Made by a program: the position numbers and the translations under genes
In this document: in pieces, positions 8,922 to 18,420 of the stretch
Layout: every line of letters begins with the position of its first letter
Position numbering within the stretch: the first letter of the stretch is position 1
NCBI GenBank assembly: GCA_031269465.1
Contig: JAISZB010000104.1
Span: 1-48,151, forward strand
Source: Clostridiales bacterium
GTDB taxonomy: Bacteria; Bacillota; Clostridia; Lachnospirales; WQUN01
Length of the DNA stretch: 48,151 nucleotides
Direction of reading: 5' to 3'
Notes under the pieces: model-generated
Told to the model about the DNA's origin: nothing
Databases searched by the model: none
Seen by the model: the letters and a program-made list of their open reading frames with translations, nothing else

Positions 8922-9620
8922 TTACATTGATTTATGCCCACAGTGGAAGCCCATCCTTTCTATCATTCTTATGAGTAGATTTTCACGCTCTGCCGTGCCG
9001 TTCGAAATATGGCGCTTGAAATGGCTCAATATTTCATTAAGCCATTTGGCAGTTGAAGCGACTACTTTGTTCAAAGCAGGCATGTTCAGTTCTGATGCAT
9101 CTATAACCCAGTTGACTATGCAATCTGACGCTTCGTTGCAACCTTCAATTTTGCAGAAATATAAAATCTCCTGATAAGAGAAGTACGAATTGATCGGATA
9201 CTCGCTTTTGCTCAAGCAGCATTCCAGCCGGTCGAATTCTGCGCCGGAAAGCTTGAATAGCGAGCTTGCGCGGAGAGATATGAGTCTTTTATTGCCTTCC
9301 CGCCTTCTTCTTTCGAGCCGAAACTGGCAGTTTTTCCAGTGTCATTCAAAGCTTTGGATGCGTTTTCTGTTGCATGAAAGGGATACATGCATGCTTCTGC
9401 GTTCGGAATAACTGAATTTACAGTGTTTTTAACGGTTCCCTCATATCTATGTGACCGCTTCCACTGAAATCCAATTTTATAATATTTGCAAATAAAGCAG
9501 TGCATCTTCTTTTTTCCGCTTATTTCTATCATAATATTTCTCTCGCCATTAATAATCCAAATTATTTTGATATGTACAGCCCGTCCATAGAGAGGCAGGC
9601 GGATTTTCCTGAAACAATAT
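8922..9620 (-). pseudogene. ISL3-family transposase, decayed
   Basis: Read right to left, three blocks are recognisable. The zinc-ribbon neighbourhood is FRKIRLPLYGRAVHIKI. The middle DDE region is HRYEGTVKNTVNSVIPNAEA with ATENASKALNDTGK; the usual VDxFH catalytic aspartate now reads MYPFH. The C-terminal block is ASTAKWLNEILSHFKRHISN, then GTAERENLLIRMIERMGFHC, matching the NGxxEGxNNKIKxIKRxxxG signature. The frame breaks near 9212 and 9215. ISL3 elements move by DDE chemistry; here the catalytic aspartate is lost and the N-terminal cysteines are unclear. Confidence 0.75.
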
Positions 9621-9836
9621 TGCTTTTCATGCGTTTGGAATGCAGGCTTGCAATATCCGCCTCAGACGAATCGCCTTTTCCAGTCTGCCTGCAAGTTCGA
9701 CACCGACTTATTGGCGAGGGCTTTGCGCAAAGGTTTCTGTTGTTGGTGCTAGAAGTTTCTTAGCCCTCCACTCTATCTTGACGCTTATGAAGAAATAGCT
9801 TGGTTTCGAAGCAAAACAGCAAAAATCACTGTTTTT

Positions 9837-9844
9837 GAAAGGAG
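9837..9844 (+). promoter_or_regulatory. Ribosome-binding site of the NlpC/P60 gene
   Basis: GAAAGGAG followed by six bases to ATG 9851: a near-perfect site with normal spacing. Confidence 0.75.
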
Positions 9845-9850
9845 ATATTT

Positions 9851-11737
9851 ATGAAAAGGAAATCCATTGCAATAATCGTCTTACTGGTAATCATCGCGCA
9901 GTTCACACCGACAGTCTATGTTTACGCGGCAAATCATGAGCCAATCGGCACAGCTGATTTCATTGAGCGCAGCTCAGACGGCACCGTTTTCATCCAGGGA
10001 TGGGTGTACGATCCGGATTCACCAACGTCATCTATCAGCATCCACGTATACTGCGACGACACTTTCTTATTCGAATTAACAACTGGATTCGCTCGGGACG
10101 ATGTCAACAACGCGTTCGGCATAACCGGCAAGCATGGTTTCAGCTCGTACATTTCAATGCCACAAGCAGGCAATGTCAGGATATACGCCATTGATGCGTC
10201 GGGCGGCAACAATCCCATGTTCGCGAGCAAGTATCTTTCAGCTAAGTCAGGTTCTGCCTCCGCATATGCTTCGGTGGATGACGGCGAGTACGTAGTCTAC
10301 TTTGGATCTTCGAATTCAGTGCTGGATGTGCAGTACAAGTCGACCGACAATGGCAGCAAGGTGGTGCTCGGAGAGTGGAACGGCGGATCTAACCAGGTTT
10401 GGAGCTTCACGAAACAATCCGACGGATCCTATAAGCTTTCGCCGATCCACTCTCCGGATAAGTCGCTAGAGGTTTCAAACAATGGGACATCGAACAGCTC
10501 AAGGGCCCAGATCTGGACTTCGCACAACGGCTCAAGCAGCAGATGGTATCTCGTGAAAAACGGGGACTATTACTCTTTTCTGAACGTAAATGCGAAATCC
10601 AGCGGAGTAGATCTGTACCTTGACGTGGACAATGGAGGAACGGCGAACGGGACTCTTGTCCATACATGGCAAAACAACGCTGGCTCAACAAGCCGATTCA
10701 GACTGGTCAAGCAGTCGAACGTCCCGAAACCGGTGGTAGTGCCCGCTCCGCCTTCGCCGGTTGGCTGGCCTACCCTCTCAACCACTGAGTACGCGATAGC
10801 CATAGCCCCAGCAAACATTGATGTGTTCACTTCTTCAAGCCTCAAGACCCGAGGCACCTCAGATCCGAGAAAAGAGTACAGCGCGTATGTTTCCTATGGG
10901 GATGAAGTTTATGTATATGAAATCAGGGCGGATTACGCACTGGTCAACTACCCGACGTCGTCAGGCAGGAGAACGGGCTACATCAGGACGAGGGATCTCG
11001 CCGACACCAGCGCTCCGCTTGAGAAAATACTCAACGGCAATGCGTCAAACATCACAACATACAGAACAGCTGGCGGCTCAAACTACGGATATACGGAGCG
11101 GGGCGACGACGTCTATGTTCTGAGGAGCCAAAACGGCTGGTGCCAAATCCTATACACCGCGAGCAACGCCTACCAGGCCTACAAAATCGGCTGGATAAGC
11201 AACTCTGGCTACAGCTCGCTGGCAGGAACGAAGCTGTCTTATGACAGCTACTCAACTGTTAACGCCACAAGGAATCAGGTGGTTGAGAAAGCTAGGTCAT
11301 TGGTGAACAGAGTCCCATATTTCTGGGGCGGGAAATACCACTCGATTGGGGAAAGCTCTGAGTGGCGCAAATTGAGGACTGTGACCGCATCTGGAAGCAG
11401 AACAAGCGGGCATAGAATACCTTACGGACTTGATTGCTCAGGTTTTGTGGACTGGGTTTTCTACCAATTCGGATACGTAGGGTTCACGAACAAAAATGCC
11501 GCAACCCAGATAAACTCCATATCCAAAATCTCCAAATCGGAATTGAAGCCTGGAGATATCGGATGGACATCAGGCCATATCGGAATTTACGCTGGCAACG
11601 GCTATTGGATCCATGCCTCCGGCAATTCTCCCGCGACATTGAGCGATAGTCTTTACTGCGAAGGCGGAAAAGTGATTTACGACACCTATTCAGGCTTCAC
11701 GAGGTTCGGGCGCATAGGTAAATTTGCTGGAGAGTAG
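9851..11737 (+). CDS. Secreted NlpC/P60 peptidoglycan hydrolase with ricin-type lectin and SH3-like domains
   Basis: A 628-residue exported protein. Residues 1-27 form a signal peptide (basic start, hydrophobic core, cleavage near YVYAA). Residues 30-128 form a beta-rich module (QGWVYDPDSP). About 135-288 is a ricin B-type beta-trefoil with repeated NQVWSF- and SRWYL-like QxW motifs. A proline-rich linker follows near 289-306, then two SH3-like segments (about 310-460). The C-terminal NlpC/P60 domain has its catalytic triad visible as Cys529 in GLDCSGFV, His576 in GHIGIYAG and His588 in IHASG. Such enzymes cut the D-Glu/diamino-acid bond of peptidoglycan stem peptides. The lectin and SH3 parts probably bind wall carbohydrate. 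It is monocistronic, with a hairpin after the stop. Confidence 0.9.
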   Translation: MKRKSIAIIVLLVIIAQFTPTVYVYAANHEPIGTADFIERSSDGTVFIQGWVYDPDSPTSSISIHVYCDDTFLFELTTGFARDDVNNAFGITGKHGFSSYISMPQAGNVRIYAIDASGGNNPMFASKYLSAKSGSASAYASVDDGEYVVYFGSSNSVLDVQYKSTDNGSKVVLGEWNGGSNQVWSFTKQSDGSYKLSPIHSPDKSLEVSNNGTSNSSRAQIWTSHNGSSSRWYLVKNGDYYSFLNVNAKSSGVDLYLDVDNGGTANGTLVHTWQNNAGSTSRFRLVKQSNVPKPVVVPAPPSPVGWPTLSTTEYAIAIAPANIDVFTSSSLKTRGTSDPRKEYSAYVSYGDEVYVYEIRADYALVNYPTSSGRRTGYIRTRDLADTSAPLEKILNGNASNITTYRTAGGSNYGYTERGDDVYVLRSQNGWCQILYTASNAYQAYKIGWISNSGYSSLAGTKLSYDSYSTVNATRNQVVEKARSLVNRVPYFWGGKYHSIGESSEWRKLRTVTASGSRTSGHRIPYGLDCSGFVDWVFYQFGYVGFTNKNAATQINSISKISKSELKPGDIGWTSGHIGIYAGNGYWIHASGNSPATLSDSLYCEGGKVIYDTYSGFTRFGRIGKFAGE

Positions 11738-11781
11738 TTTCGCCCTTGAAACAAGATCTGCTTTCAGTTGGCTTAAGGCTT

Positions 11782-11811
11782 GCGGGGAAGGTTGCTTAGT
11801 CTCTTCCCCGC
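11782..11811 (+). terminator. Candidate terminator after the NlpC/P60 gene
   Basis: A nine-base stem, GCGGGGAAG with CTTCCCCGC, and a 12-base loop, 45 bases after the stop codon. No clean T-run follows, so efficiency is uncertain. Confidence 0.5.
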
Positions 11812-12131
11812 TCTGCCAAGCCTATAAATAAATCGCATTTACTATGCGAAAAAGTTAAAACGCCATGCTTTATTGGCATTAAATTTGAGCAAAGGTTAAA
11901 ATCGTTTGGTTATAATTGACAACTTACACCTAACTATTATTCTCAAATGAAATGATAACAAATTCATACTTGACTATTATTATTCTCTAAAAGGCCAGTT
12001 TTGATTTGAAATAAATGTATCTGAAGTTAGTTCAGTGTGAACTCATCGCTTCTTAATGTCGAGCAGGACGCGATACTCCTGGCGAATTCCAGCAGAAATT
12101 CGCCCCCAATATTAACTGCTAATAGTCTGCA
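11812..12131. other. Non-coding stretch
   Basis: AT-rich DNA with no gene or structure that I can support, ending at the first MITE-like copy. Confidence 0.5.
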
Positions 12132-12262
12132 TATACTTATTTTCACAGAAAATGCTTTTTTCGGGCTTTATTGTACAGGTAGTGCGAAATGCAGATTCTG
12201 CATTTCGTACCCTCAATGGATAATCAAGCTCAGAAAAAGGAACATTGAATGAAAATCGGTAA
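12132..12262. repeat. MITE-like palindromic element, copy 1
   Basis: Full-length but diverged copy. It has a left end TATACTTATTTTCA, central palindrome GTGCGAAATGCAGATTCTGC followed by ATTTCGTAC, inner arm GGATAATCAAGCTC and right end ATGAAAATCGGTA. It lies in a gene-free spacer upstream of the antiporter gene. Confidence 0.8.
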
Positions 12263-12682
12263 AGCAGTTCTAAGCGCTGATTTGTTACAGAATTCAAAAT
12301 GAATCCGTCGAATACTCCATTTAAAATGCTGACTTGTAGTTTATAGAGTATTAAGCTTGGGGTTTTCATTTTTTTAATTTTCATCAGCTTCTCCAAGGTT
12401 GCATATAAATATTTTTATGATATAATATGCTCATGCGCATCAAATTTTACTTTTTGCAAGGGAATCCAACTGTAAACTAAATGCATTCGATCGCGCATCT
12501 ATATATTTTCAGGGAATGAACGTCTCCCCTCGAAATTTGAGGCGCAAAATAATTCGTCCCTTAATCTTTAGCGTCATGAAAAGCTGATGACTTCTGCCAT
12601 GTAAACTTTGCGCATGATGCGCATTGCTATACATTGCTGGATTTATCAGCTTTTGTGCATTTGTAGGGAAAGGATGCCGTCT
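12263..12682. other. Non-coding stretch before the antiporter gene
   Basis: No supported gene. The frame upstream of ATG 12683 is open back to 12608 but lacks a ribosome site and membrane character, so it is treated as leader. No clear promoter was identified. Confidence 0.4.
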
Positions 12683-13879
12683 ATGCTTTTTTCTCTTGCC
12701 ATTATGTTTCTCTCAGCAATCGTTTTAAGCGCGGTTATGGAGAAGCTGAAACTGCCCGGACTTGTGGGCATGCTTCTTACAGGAGCAGTTTTAGGGCCTT
12801 ATGCCCTTGATCTAGTATCTCCTAAGTTGCTGGCAATCTCCGCTGATTTGAGGCAAATTGCACTCATTGTAATATTAGTCAGAGCAGGCCTGGCGCTTAA
12901 CGTCAGCGATTTGAAAAAAGTCGGAAGAGCCTCGATTCTCATGTGCTTTGGGCCTGCAACATTTGAAATTGCAGCAGTCATTGTCTTTGCTCCCATGCTC
13001 TTTCCAATCACACATTTGGATGCCGCGATTATGGGAGCGGTTCTAGGCGCGGTATCTCCGGCTGTCATAGTCCCCAAAATGCTTGCGCTTATAGAAAAAG
13101 GCTACGGCAAGGCGAGAAGCGTTCCTCAGCTTGTGATGGCCGGAGCGGCTGTTGACGACATCTATGTGATCGTCTTGTTTGCAACATTTATTGGGATGAA
13201 AAGTGGAAACGGCTTTAATCCGGCAAACCTTGCCAAAATCCCAATATCTGTCATTCTAGGGCTCTCGGTTGGAGTCTTAATCGGGATTGTTTTGATAAAG
13301 CTTTTTCAAAAAGTTCATATGAGGGACACCTTTAAAATACTTATACTGCTTAGCTCCGCGTTCCTATTGGTTTCATTTGAAGAACTTATGAAGCCGTATG
13401 CCCCCGTATCAGGACTTCTGGCTGTTATGGCAATGGGTTGCGCTATTCTCAAGCAGAACGGCGCAGTGGCGAAGCGGTTGTCAATAAAGTTCTCTAAGAT
13501 ATGGATCGCCTCTGAACTTATGCTTTTCGTGCTTGTGGGAGCGGAAGTTGACGCTGTCTACGCTCTTAAGTCAGGTTTTTCAGCCGTTGTTCTGATTATC
13601 GCGGCGCTTCTCTTCAGGATGCTGGGAGTGCTCATTTGCCTTGCCAAAACCCCGCTAAGAGCGAAGGAACGCATTTTCTGCGCCATTTCATATACTCCAA
13701 AAGCGACCGTCCAGGCTGCAATAGGCGGGCTTCCCCTCGCCTACGGCTTATCCTCCGGAAAAGCCATCTTGACGGTTGCGGCGATGGCGATACTGATAAC
13801 CGCGCCGCTTGGATCGGCAGGCATAAACGCTTCCTATAAAAAGCTTTTAGAAGATGGCTTCAAAGAAGAATTACATTAA
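12683..13879 (+). CDS. Cation:proton antiporter (Na+/H+ exchanger family)
   Basis: A 398-residue polytopic membrane protein with about 12 hydrophobic helices. The start ATG 12683 (MLFSLAIMFLSAIVLSAV) is chosen over ATG 12608 because GGAAAGG stands at normal distance before it and the upstream residues are not membrane-like. Family features are the early GLVGMLLTGAVLGPYALD loop, ALIVILVRAGLAL, AVSPAVIVPKML, and AGAAVDDIYVIVLF with the acidic pair that binds and exchanges ions in monovalent cation/proton antiporters. The C-terminus ends in a short basic/acidic tail without TrkA domains. It would export Na+ or K+ in exchange for protons. The ion is not determined by sequence. It is a single-gene unit. 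Confidence 0.85.
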   Translation: MLFSLAIMFLSAIVLSAVMEKLKLPGLVGMLLTGAVLGPYALDLVSPKLLAISADLRQIALIVILVRAGLALNVSDLKKVGRASILMCFGPATFEIAAVIVFAPMLFPITHLDAAIMGAVLGAVSPAVIVPKMLALIEKGYGKARSVPQLVMAGAAVDDIYVIVLFATFIGMKSGNGFNPANLAKIPISVILGLSVGVLIGIVLIKLFQKVHMRDTFKILILLSSAFLLVSFEELMKPYAPVSGLLAVMAMGCAILKQNGAVAKRLSIKFSKIWIASELMLFVLVGAEVDAVYALKSGFSAVVLIIAALLFRMLGVLICLAKTPLRAKERIFCAISYTPKATVQAAIGGLPLAYGLSSGKAILTVAAMAILITAPLGSAGINASYKKLLEDGFKEELH

Positions 13880-14249
13880 GCCTCGACCTGAAGTCCAATG
13901 AGACAATGGATATTCAGAATGTTAATTGCAATTTTGAGACAATCGCATGATTATGGCTTCAAGGCCTTCAGGATATTATTAGCCTTTCTGTTAGACAGGA
14001 GCTAATCTGGCTTCAGTTTACAACCGAAGTGTTTAAAATCTACATCAATATATATTGCCCTGCAAATTTCCACTATTGATAAATCGGCGTGACCTTTTGA
14101 TAAAGTCACAGCAAACATTATTTCGCATTATTGTTCTTCATTCTGGCAACCTGGGTGAATTCTCTGAATTCATGCGTTAAAAATATCAGAGCTAGCAGAC
14201 AGCCAAGCTCCAAAACAGGCGCTTATAACTGCAGACGTTTGCCGCATCC
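13880..14249. other. Non-coding stretch
   Basis: About 370 bases between the antiporter gene and the convergent small ORF. No gene, strong terminator or repeat could be supported. Confidence 0.4.
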
Positions 14250-14453
14250 TCATATGGCTGCCGTTCCTAATGGTGCTTGCGGAAGCTGAATCCAGCTTTC
14301 AAACTGCACCCCTCGACCTGCAAAGTTGAGAATTCGATTCTCTAGGTCATGAAACTCTTGCGGAATGAAAAATTCCACCATAACCCCAGTTTCGCAAATA
14401 GCAGACCAAAAAGTGATTAAAATACCCCGTGCTGTTTCTTCATAGCGGCGCAC
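14250..14453 (-). CDS. Small hypothetical protein coupled to the MmcQ-like gene
   Basis: A 67-codon frame starts at GTG 14453, overlapping the TAG stop of the upstream gene (TAGTG), a layout typical of translational coupling. The product has an aromatic/acidic middle (MVEFFIPQEFHDLENRIL) and no membrane helix or signal peptide. No family is recognised. Coding status rests only on the overlap and an unbroken frame. Confidence 0.35.
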   Translation of the reverse strand: MRRYEETARGILITFWSAICETGVMVEFFIPQEFHDLENRILNFAGRGVQFESWIQLPQAPLGTAAI

Positions 14454-14809
14454 TAATCTCCTTCATCAGGTTTCCTCTTTCTCATTTTCGGCTTAGTCAA
14501 GCCGTAGCTTGCTTCAATCTGCCTCTTGACTTCCGGGGGCGGTACGTCGCCGCCAAGCGTTACCGTGTTCCAATGGGTCTTATTAAAGTGATAGCCGGGG
14601 TTTACATCCTTAAATATCCGCCGCAGCAAATCAGCTTCAAACGGGTCGCATTTCAGGCTTATCGATAGCCGCCCGTCCTTTTCTCCCACGAGCGCGAACA
14701 TCTTCTTGTTGGCTTCGTGCCTGATAACGGGCGTAACATCGTCAAACGGGTAGTCCTCATAGCTTTGCGGCAACTCAAGGCAGAGATCGATTAGTTCGCG
14801 CCGGGTCAT
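14453..14809 (-). CDS. MmcQ/YjbR-family protein
   Basis: A 118-residue protein of the MmcQ/YjbR (double-wing motif) family, about the usual family length. The chosen start is ATG 14809 (MTRRELIDLCLELPQSYED), 10 bases after AAGGGG; the frame is open further upstream without a better site. Family blocks are YEDYPFDDVTPVIRHEANKK, FALVGEKDGRLSISLKCDP and PGYHFNKTHWNTVTLGGDVP. Members adopt a CyaY-like fold and have been proposed to bind DNA, but no physiological role is firmly known. The last residues are strongly basic (KPKMRKRKP), which would suit nucleic-acid contact. Confidence 0.85.
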   Translation of the reverse strand: MTRRELIDLCLELPQSYEDYPFDDVTPVIRHEANKKMFALVGEKDGRLSISLKCDPFEADLLRRIFKDVNPGYHFNKTHWNTVTLGGDVPPPEVKRQIEASYGLTKPKMRKRKPDEGD

Positions 14810-14947
14810 TTCAATCGCACCCCTTAGAACCTTTTTGGGATCTATTATCGACATTATATGGTTATTATTGCAGGTGCCTATAAGCAACTATTTTGGTTAA
14901 AATAACCATGTATAGAATAATCATACAGGTGATATTTACTAAAATTG

Positions 14948-15575
14948 TTAAGTTGCGGCTTTGCATCTTCCCGCAAAATCCTTATAAAAACAAGCTTGGC
15001 CATCTTGCACGGCTATGCGTAGCTTTCTTTCGCGATTTTTCCACAGCCTTCGGCATTTATCCATCCAGGCGAACGATCTTTCCACGATCCACCGCTTGGG
15101 AACTGCGGCAGTATTCTTTAAATCGGGCCTTTCGGCGGCTTGAACCGCGGCGCCTGCCGAGAGCTCCGCCTCAGCGGCGAAATCAGCGCCAGCATTTCCG
15201 CCGTCCGCGAGGGCCGTCTCGACGGAATCCTTCAAATCCGCCGATTCCCGCCCTATTATGAGCAGCGCGCCGCTGCGGCCTGAAGCATTCGCCGGCGCGG
15301 CGCCGGCGGCGGACGGCAGTCCGAGGGCGCCGGCCGCTGTGTGGATTTCCGCCACTGAGATCAACTATCCGCCATTTATTTCCTCAGTATCTGCATTTTT
15401 TACTCTCCTTGAATCGACGATGATCATCGACGGCTTGCTTTTTCTTCCATTTACAGTCCGCTCCCCCAGCATCAGCTCGTCGAGGGCATTGTCGATCGCG
15501 CTCTTTCCAGATCCGCCCTTTTCCGGCCAAGATCTGAAATGGTAATAGACTGCGTTCCAATCCCCTTTTTTAAAA
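14948..15575 (-). pseudogene. IS5-family transposase, decayed
   Basis: Read leftwards: WNAVYYHFRSWPEKGGSGKS is the N-terminal block; SMIIVDSRRVKN holds the first DDE aspartate; after a stop, EIHTAAGALGLP matches the second-aspartate block (VDxxGLP) with the aspartate lost. Then ALADGGNAGADFA, PKRWIVERSFAWMDKCRRLW (third acidic residue in VERSFAW) and a degenerate end. The helix-turn-helix N-terminus is missing. IS5 transposases move short elements by DDE chemistry. The lost second aspartate and the internal stop show inactivity. Codon use in the middle is unusually alanine/GC-rich. Confidence 0.85.
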
Positions 15576-15697
15576 ACTATATCATAATTGGGGAGGATTG
15601 AAAATTATTATATGCAGTTAATTATAATCCTTGTTAGCATTTGCCATTATATTGAATATATGGTAATATAGGTGTAATCTAATTTCATTAATTAATA

Positions 15698-16261
15698 TTA
15701 GATCCCAAACTGGTTCTTAAACGCGCAACCATCAATGTGGTCGTTCACCGCGCCGATGGATTGCAGATAGCTGTAAACAATCGTGCTGCCGACAAACTTA
15801 AAGCCGAGCCGCTTCATATCCTTGCTGATTCTATCAGACAGCGGCGAGGTCACAGGCATTTCGGCTTGCTCGCGCCAATGGTTTACAATCGGCTTGCCAC
15901 CTACATACTTCCAAATAAAATCAGACAGCGAACCAAGCTCCAAGACAGCTTGCGCGTTGACAATCGCGGCATTCACCTTCAGCTTATTCCGCACGATGCC
16001 GCTGTTTTGAAGCAGTTCAGCGACTTTGCGCTCGTCGTAGGCGGCGATTCTGGCTATGTCCCAATCGTCGAACGCATCGCGGTAGTTCTCGCGCTTGCGC
16101 AGTATGCACGACCACGACAAACCCGCCTGAGCTCCCTCAAGAGTCAGCATTTCAAAGAGCGTCCGCTCGTCGCGGCACGGCTTGCCCCATTGCGCATCGT
16201 GGTACTCTCGCATTAGCTCGTCCGTCGCATCGCCCCACGGACAACGGATAATTTCGCTCAT
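15698..16261 (-). CDS. tag: DNA-3-methyladenine glycosylase I
   Basis: A 187-residue monofunctional base-excision enzyme that removes 3-methyladenine from alkylated DNA. The start ATG 16261 follows GGAGG at normal spacing. The structural zinc ligands of the family are all present: Cys7 (IIRCPWGD), His21 (EYHDAQWG), His175 and Cys179 (DHIDGCAF). The catalytic-site block reads LFEMLTLEGAQAGLSW with Glu42, followed by the helix-hairpin-helix region (VGGKPIVNHW). Length and motifs are complete, so it should be functional. A short open frame overlaps its start from upstream, but no operon partner is clear. Confidence 0.93.
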   Translation of the reverse strand: MSEIIRCPWGDATDELMREYHDAQWGKPCRDERTLFEMLTLEGAQAGLSWSCILRKRENYRDAFDDWDIARIAAYDERKVAELLQNSGIVRNKLKVNAAIVNAQAVLELGSLSDFIWKYVGGKPIVNHWREQAEMPVTSPLSDRISKDMKRLGFKFVGSTIVYSYLQSIGAVNDHIDGCAFKNQFGI

Positions 16262-16403
16262 TCCACATTCCTCCGTTCAGCAACACCACTTTATTTTCAC
16301 GGGGTTTCAGCTCGTTTTCCTTCGACATGGCTTTCAGCGCATCGGTCAAATCTACGCAAATCTTATCCTCGATAGCGACGTATTCGACTTCATGCACGAC
16401 CAA
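16152..16403 (-). pseudogene. Possible gene-end fragment upstream of tag
   Basis: An open frame whose first half (VVHEVEYVAIEDKICVDL, then TDALKAMSKENELKPRE) looks like real protein. The last 110 bases overlap tag in another frame and are probably not coding. No family is recognised. It may be the frameshifted end of a lost gene that once preceded tag. Confidence 0.2.
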
Positions 16404-17359
16404 CCCAAGCCTAAGCCAAAAATCTCGTTGAAGCTAATTTTAGCATACCTGTTATTAGCGAATGCGTCCACAGATACTTCTTGATCGATGTGGAGCGTCG
16501 TGTCGCGGCTATTTACAATGTTCTAAATTTTCTTCTTCCGACTTGCAATGTCCATGCTAGGCCTTCTAGGATCCTCTGAAAAACGCATCGCGTCGGTCGG
16601 ATGTATCTATGACATCTGACAGCGACTGCGCAATTAGATTAATCGATTAATTTGAGAATATATGAGCAAAATATTTTCGCTGATCGCTTCGAGATGCCAA
16701 TTGACCGTAATGTCATTTTAATAATACAGGACGATCATAATTGCGCATATTTTTTCATTCGGGTATCCTGGCTGTGATTTTGCTTCAGTATTATACAACA
16801 TAGCTTCAACGGGATAAATATGAACTGCCTAGTGCGCCCATAATCAGACAGGCGCGATAATTGCCTGCGCGGCTGCACAAGGATGCCGCCTTTAGAAAGC
16901 GGCAGGCAAAGTATCAAGCGACGAAAAATCGCAGCCTGTCATTCCACGGCTTATCTGAAAGGGAGGCAGGAATTGCCGAAGCCCAAGCTCTTAACGGCCG
17001 CGCTGCTCAGGAATGAAAATTCGCGCGAGAGGATGAAAGCCAAACCGCCTGGCGCTGCAACCAAAGCCGGGCGGCTTCAGCTCACGCGCGAAAAGGGATG
17101 CGAGGGCGCGAGAGAGATTTTCAATGACGGCGCCCATCGGCGGCTTAACTATGCGACGCCTGAAAATCAGCGACCGCAAGTCGGCAAATGGCGAAAGCCA
17201 CATCCGGCGGCGCGGCAAGCCAATCTTTGCGCAGCTGGATGGGGATTGCCCAAACTCAGGCAGCAATGTCCGGGCAAGGCGGCGCAACTCCCGCAGCAGC
17301 CAGTTGAGAGTCCTGAATCGGCGGGGGCGGCCTATCAGAAGTGAAGGCGCGGAGGTGCC
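16404..17359. other. Long stretch without a supported gene
   Basis: About 950 bases. Open frames on both strands between 16883 and 17384 are arginine/proline/alanine-rich, overlap each other and resemble nothing known. Since an intron 3' end follows at 17427, the GC-rich part (about 16960-17360) may be unrecognisable intron or maturase debris. Confidence 0.35.
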
Positions 17360-17512
17360 ATGGGGAATCCAACCGAGGCGTTAAGAAGCTTGGCCGGATT
17401 ATTTCGGCAAGTCATAGATGAATGGCGAGCCGCATACGCCGAGCGGCATGCGTACGGCTCTGGAGGGAGAGCGGCGCTACTTCACTGCAGCACTTTACTT
17501 ACCTCAATATGA
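17360..17512 (+). mobile_element. Group II intron 3' end remnant with domain V
   Basis: At 17427-17460 there is a 34-nt segment with the form of group II intron domain V: it opens GAGCCG (including the catalytic AGC) and closes CGGCTC, with a GCC/GGC upper stem and a GAGC loop in place of the usual GNRA. Two lower-stem pairs appear broken by transitions. Sequence after it (to about 17512, ending CTTACCTCAATAT) resembles domain VI and the intron 3' end. No maturase frame precedes it, so this is a relic, separate from the reverse-transcriptase fragment at 7465-8195. Confidence 0.5.
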
Positions 17513-17697
17513 GCATCTGATTGCAAAACGGTATCACTTTTAATTATATGACGATGCTTTTATTTATACATGCGATTTTGGATCAACATATCCATGCGCC
17601 CTCTGATATTCTGATCACAAAATTGCATATCTCCAATTGTCTAAACGCCATTTCAGCGTATATTTCCTGTGTGTTTCTGCAGCCGCTTTATCGCAAC

Positions 17698-18420
17698 TCA
17701 AATCTGTCCATGTTGGGCAGCCGCAGATATTCTTCCCGAAACAGCCCTCCAGCAAAAACAAATGAGCGCAAAGCCCGCTAAAGTGCCAAAATAAGAGAAT
17801 GCTCCGAAAGCCAGACTTGACAAATCCGATAGGAACGGACGGCTATTCTGATAGAAGTAATTCCCGCCTGTCAAGGCGTTCGTTATTATAGCTGCCGGAA
17901 AATACACTGTAAATATCAAAGCGGCGTTTTTGAAAGCGCGAAATTCCGGCCTCCATCCGAGAATCATCACGGAGTAAATGCTCATTATCACTACTTGCAG
18001 ATGATATATCATATATGACAATCCATTGATATGGGCAAAATTATAAACATCCTTAGGGTAGAAAAGGGAGGCCAGCGCAAAAAGGCTGAAGAATATAGAC
18101 GCGTCCTGCGCCGCCCGAATCTTGAAAATCAAGTGGATTACAGCCAGCACAGCGGTTAGCCTGCACATATGAAAAGGCAACGATATAGCCAGATCGAAAT
18201 CCATGACTATGAAATACCATCCATAAAGAAGAAAAATCTGCTGGAATAGTAAAATTCCCAGAAAAACCCTTTCAGTCGCCTCCTTACGGATCCTTACATA
18301 TTCTCTATTCTTTATGAACAGAAAAATCGAGATTGCGCAGAAACACAAATACACTACATGCTGCGCCGAAAAGATGCCCACCATCGGCGCGTCCTTTGCG
18401 AAATATCCCACTGCCCTCAC
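17698..18420 (-). CDS. YwaF-like (TIGR02206-type) integral membrane protein
   Basis: A 240-residue membrane protein with about seven hydrophobic helices. Family features include LPFHMCRLTAVLAVIHL, FFSLFALASLFYPKD, the histidine-containing FAHINGLSYMIYHLQVV and TGGNYFYQNSRP near the C-terminus, as in the YwaF family of Bacillota, whose function is unknown. A GTG start at 18420 follows GAAGGG; a second GTG four codons later (GYFAKDAP) is equally possible. It has no co-directional neighbour close enough for an operon. The C-terminus ends in a short polar tail. Confidence 0.8.
   Translation of the reverse strand: MRAVGYFAKDAPMVGIFSAQHVVYLCFCAISIFLFIKNREYVRIRKEATERVFLGILLFQQIFLLYGWYFIVMDFDLAISLPFHMCRLTAVLAVIHLIFKIRAAQDASIFFSLFALASLFYPKDVYNFAHINGLSYMIYHLQVVIMSIYSVMILGWRPEFRAFKNAALIFTVYFPAAIITNALTGGNYFYQNSRPFLSDLSSLAFGAFSYFGTLAGFALICFCWRAVSGRISAAAQHGQI

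Noticed and set aside
9500-9763. 87-codon plus-strand frame
   Set aside because: Antisense to the zinc-ribbon end of the ISL3 transposase remnant.
16883-17384. Overlapping open frames on both strands
   Set aside because: Arg/Pro/Ala-rich low-information sequence without ribosome sites. Several frames are open only because of GC bias.
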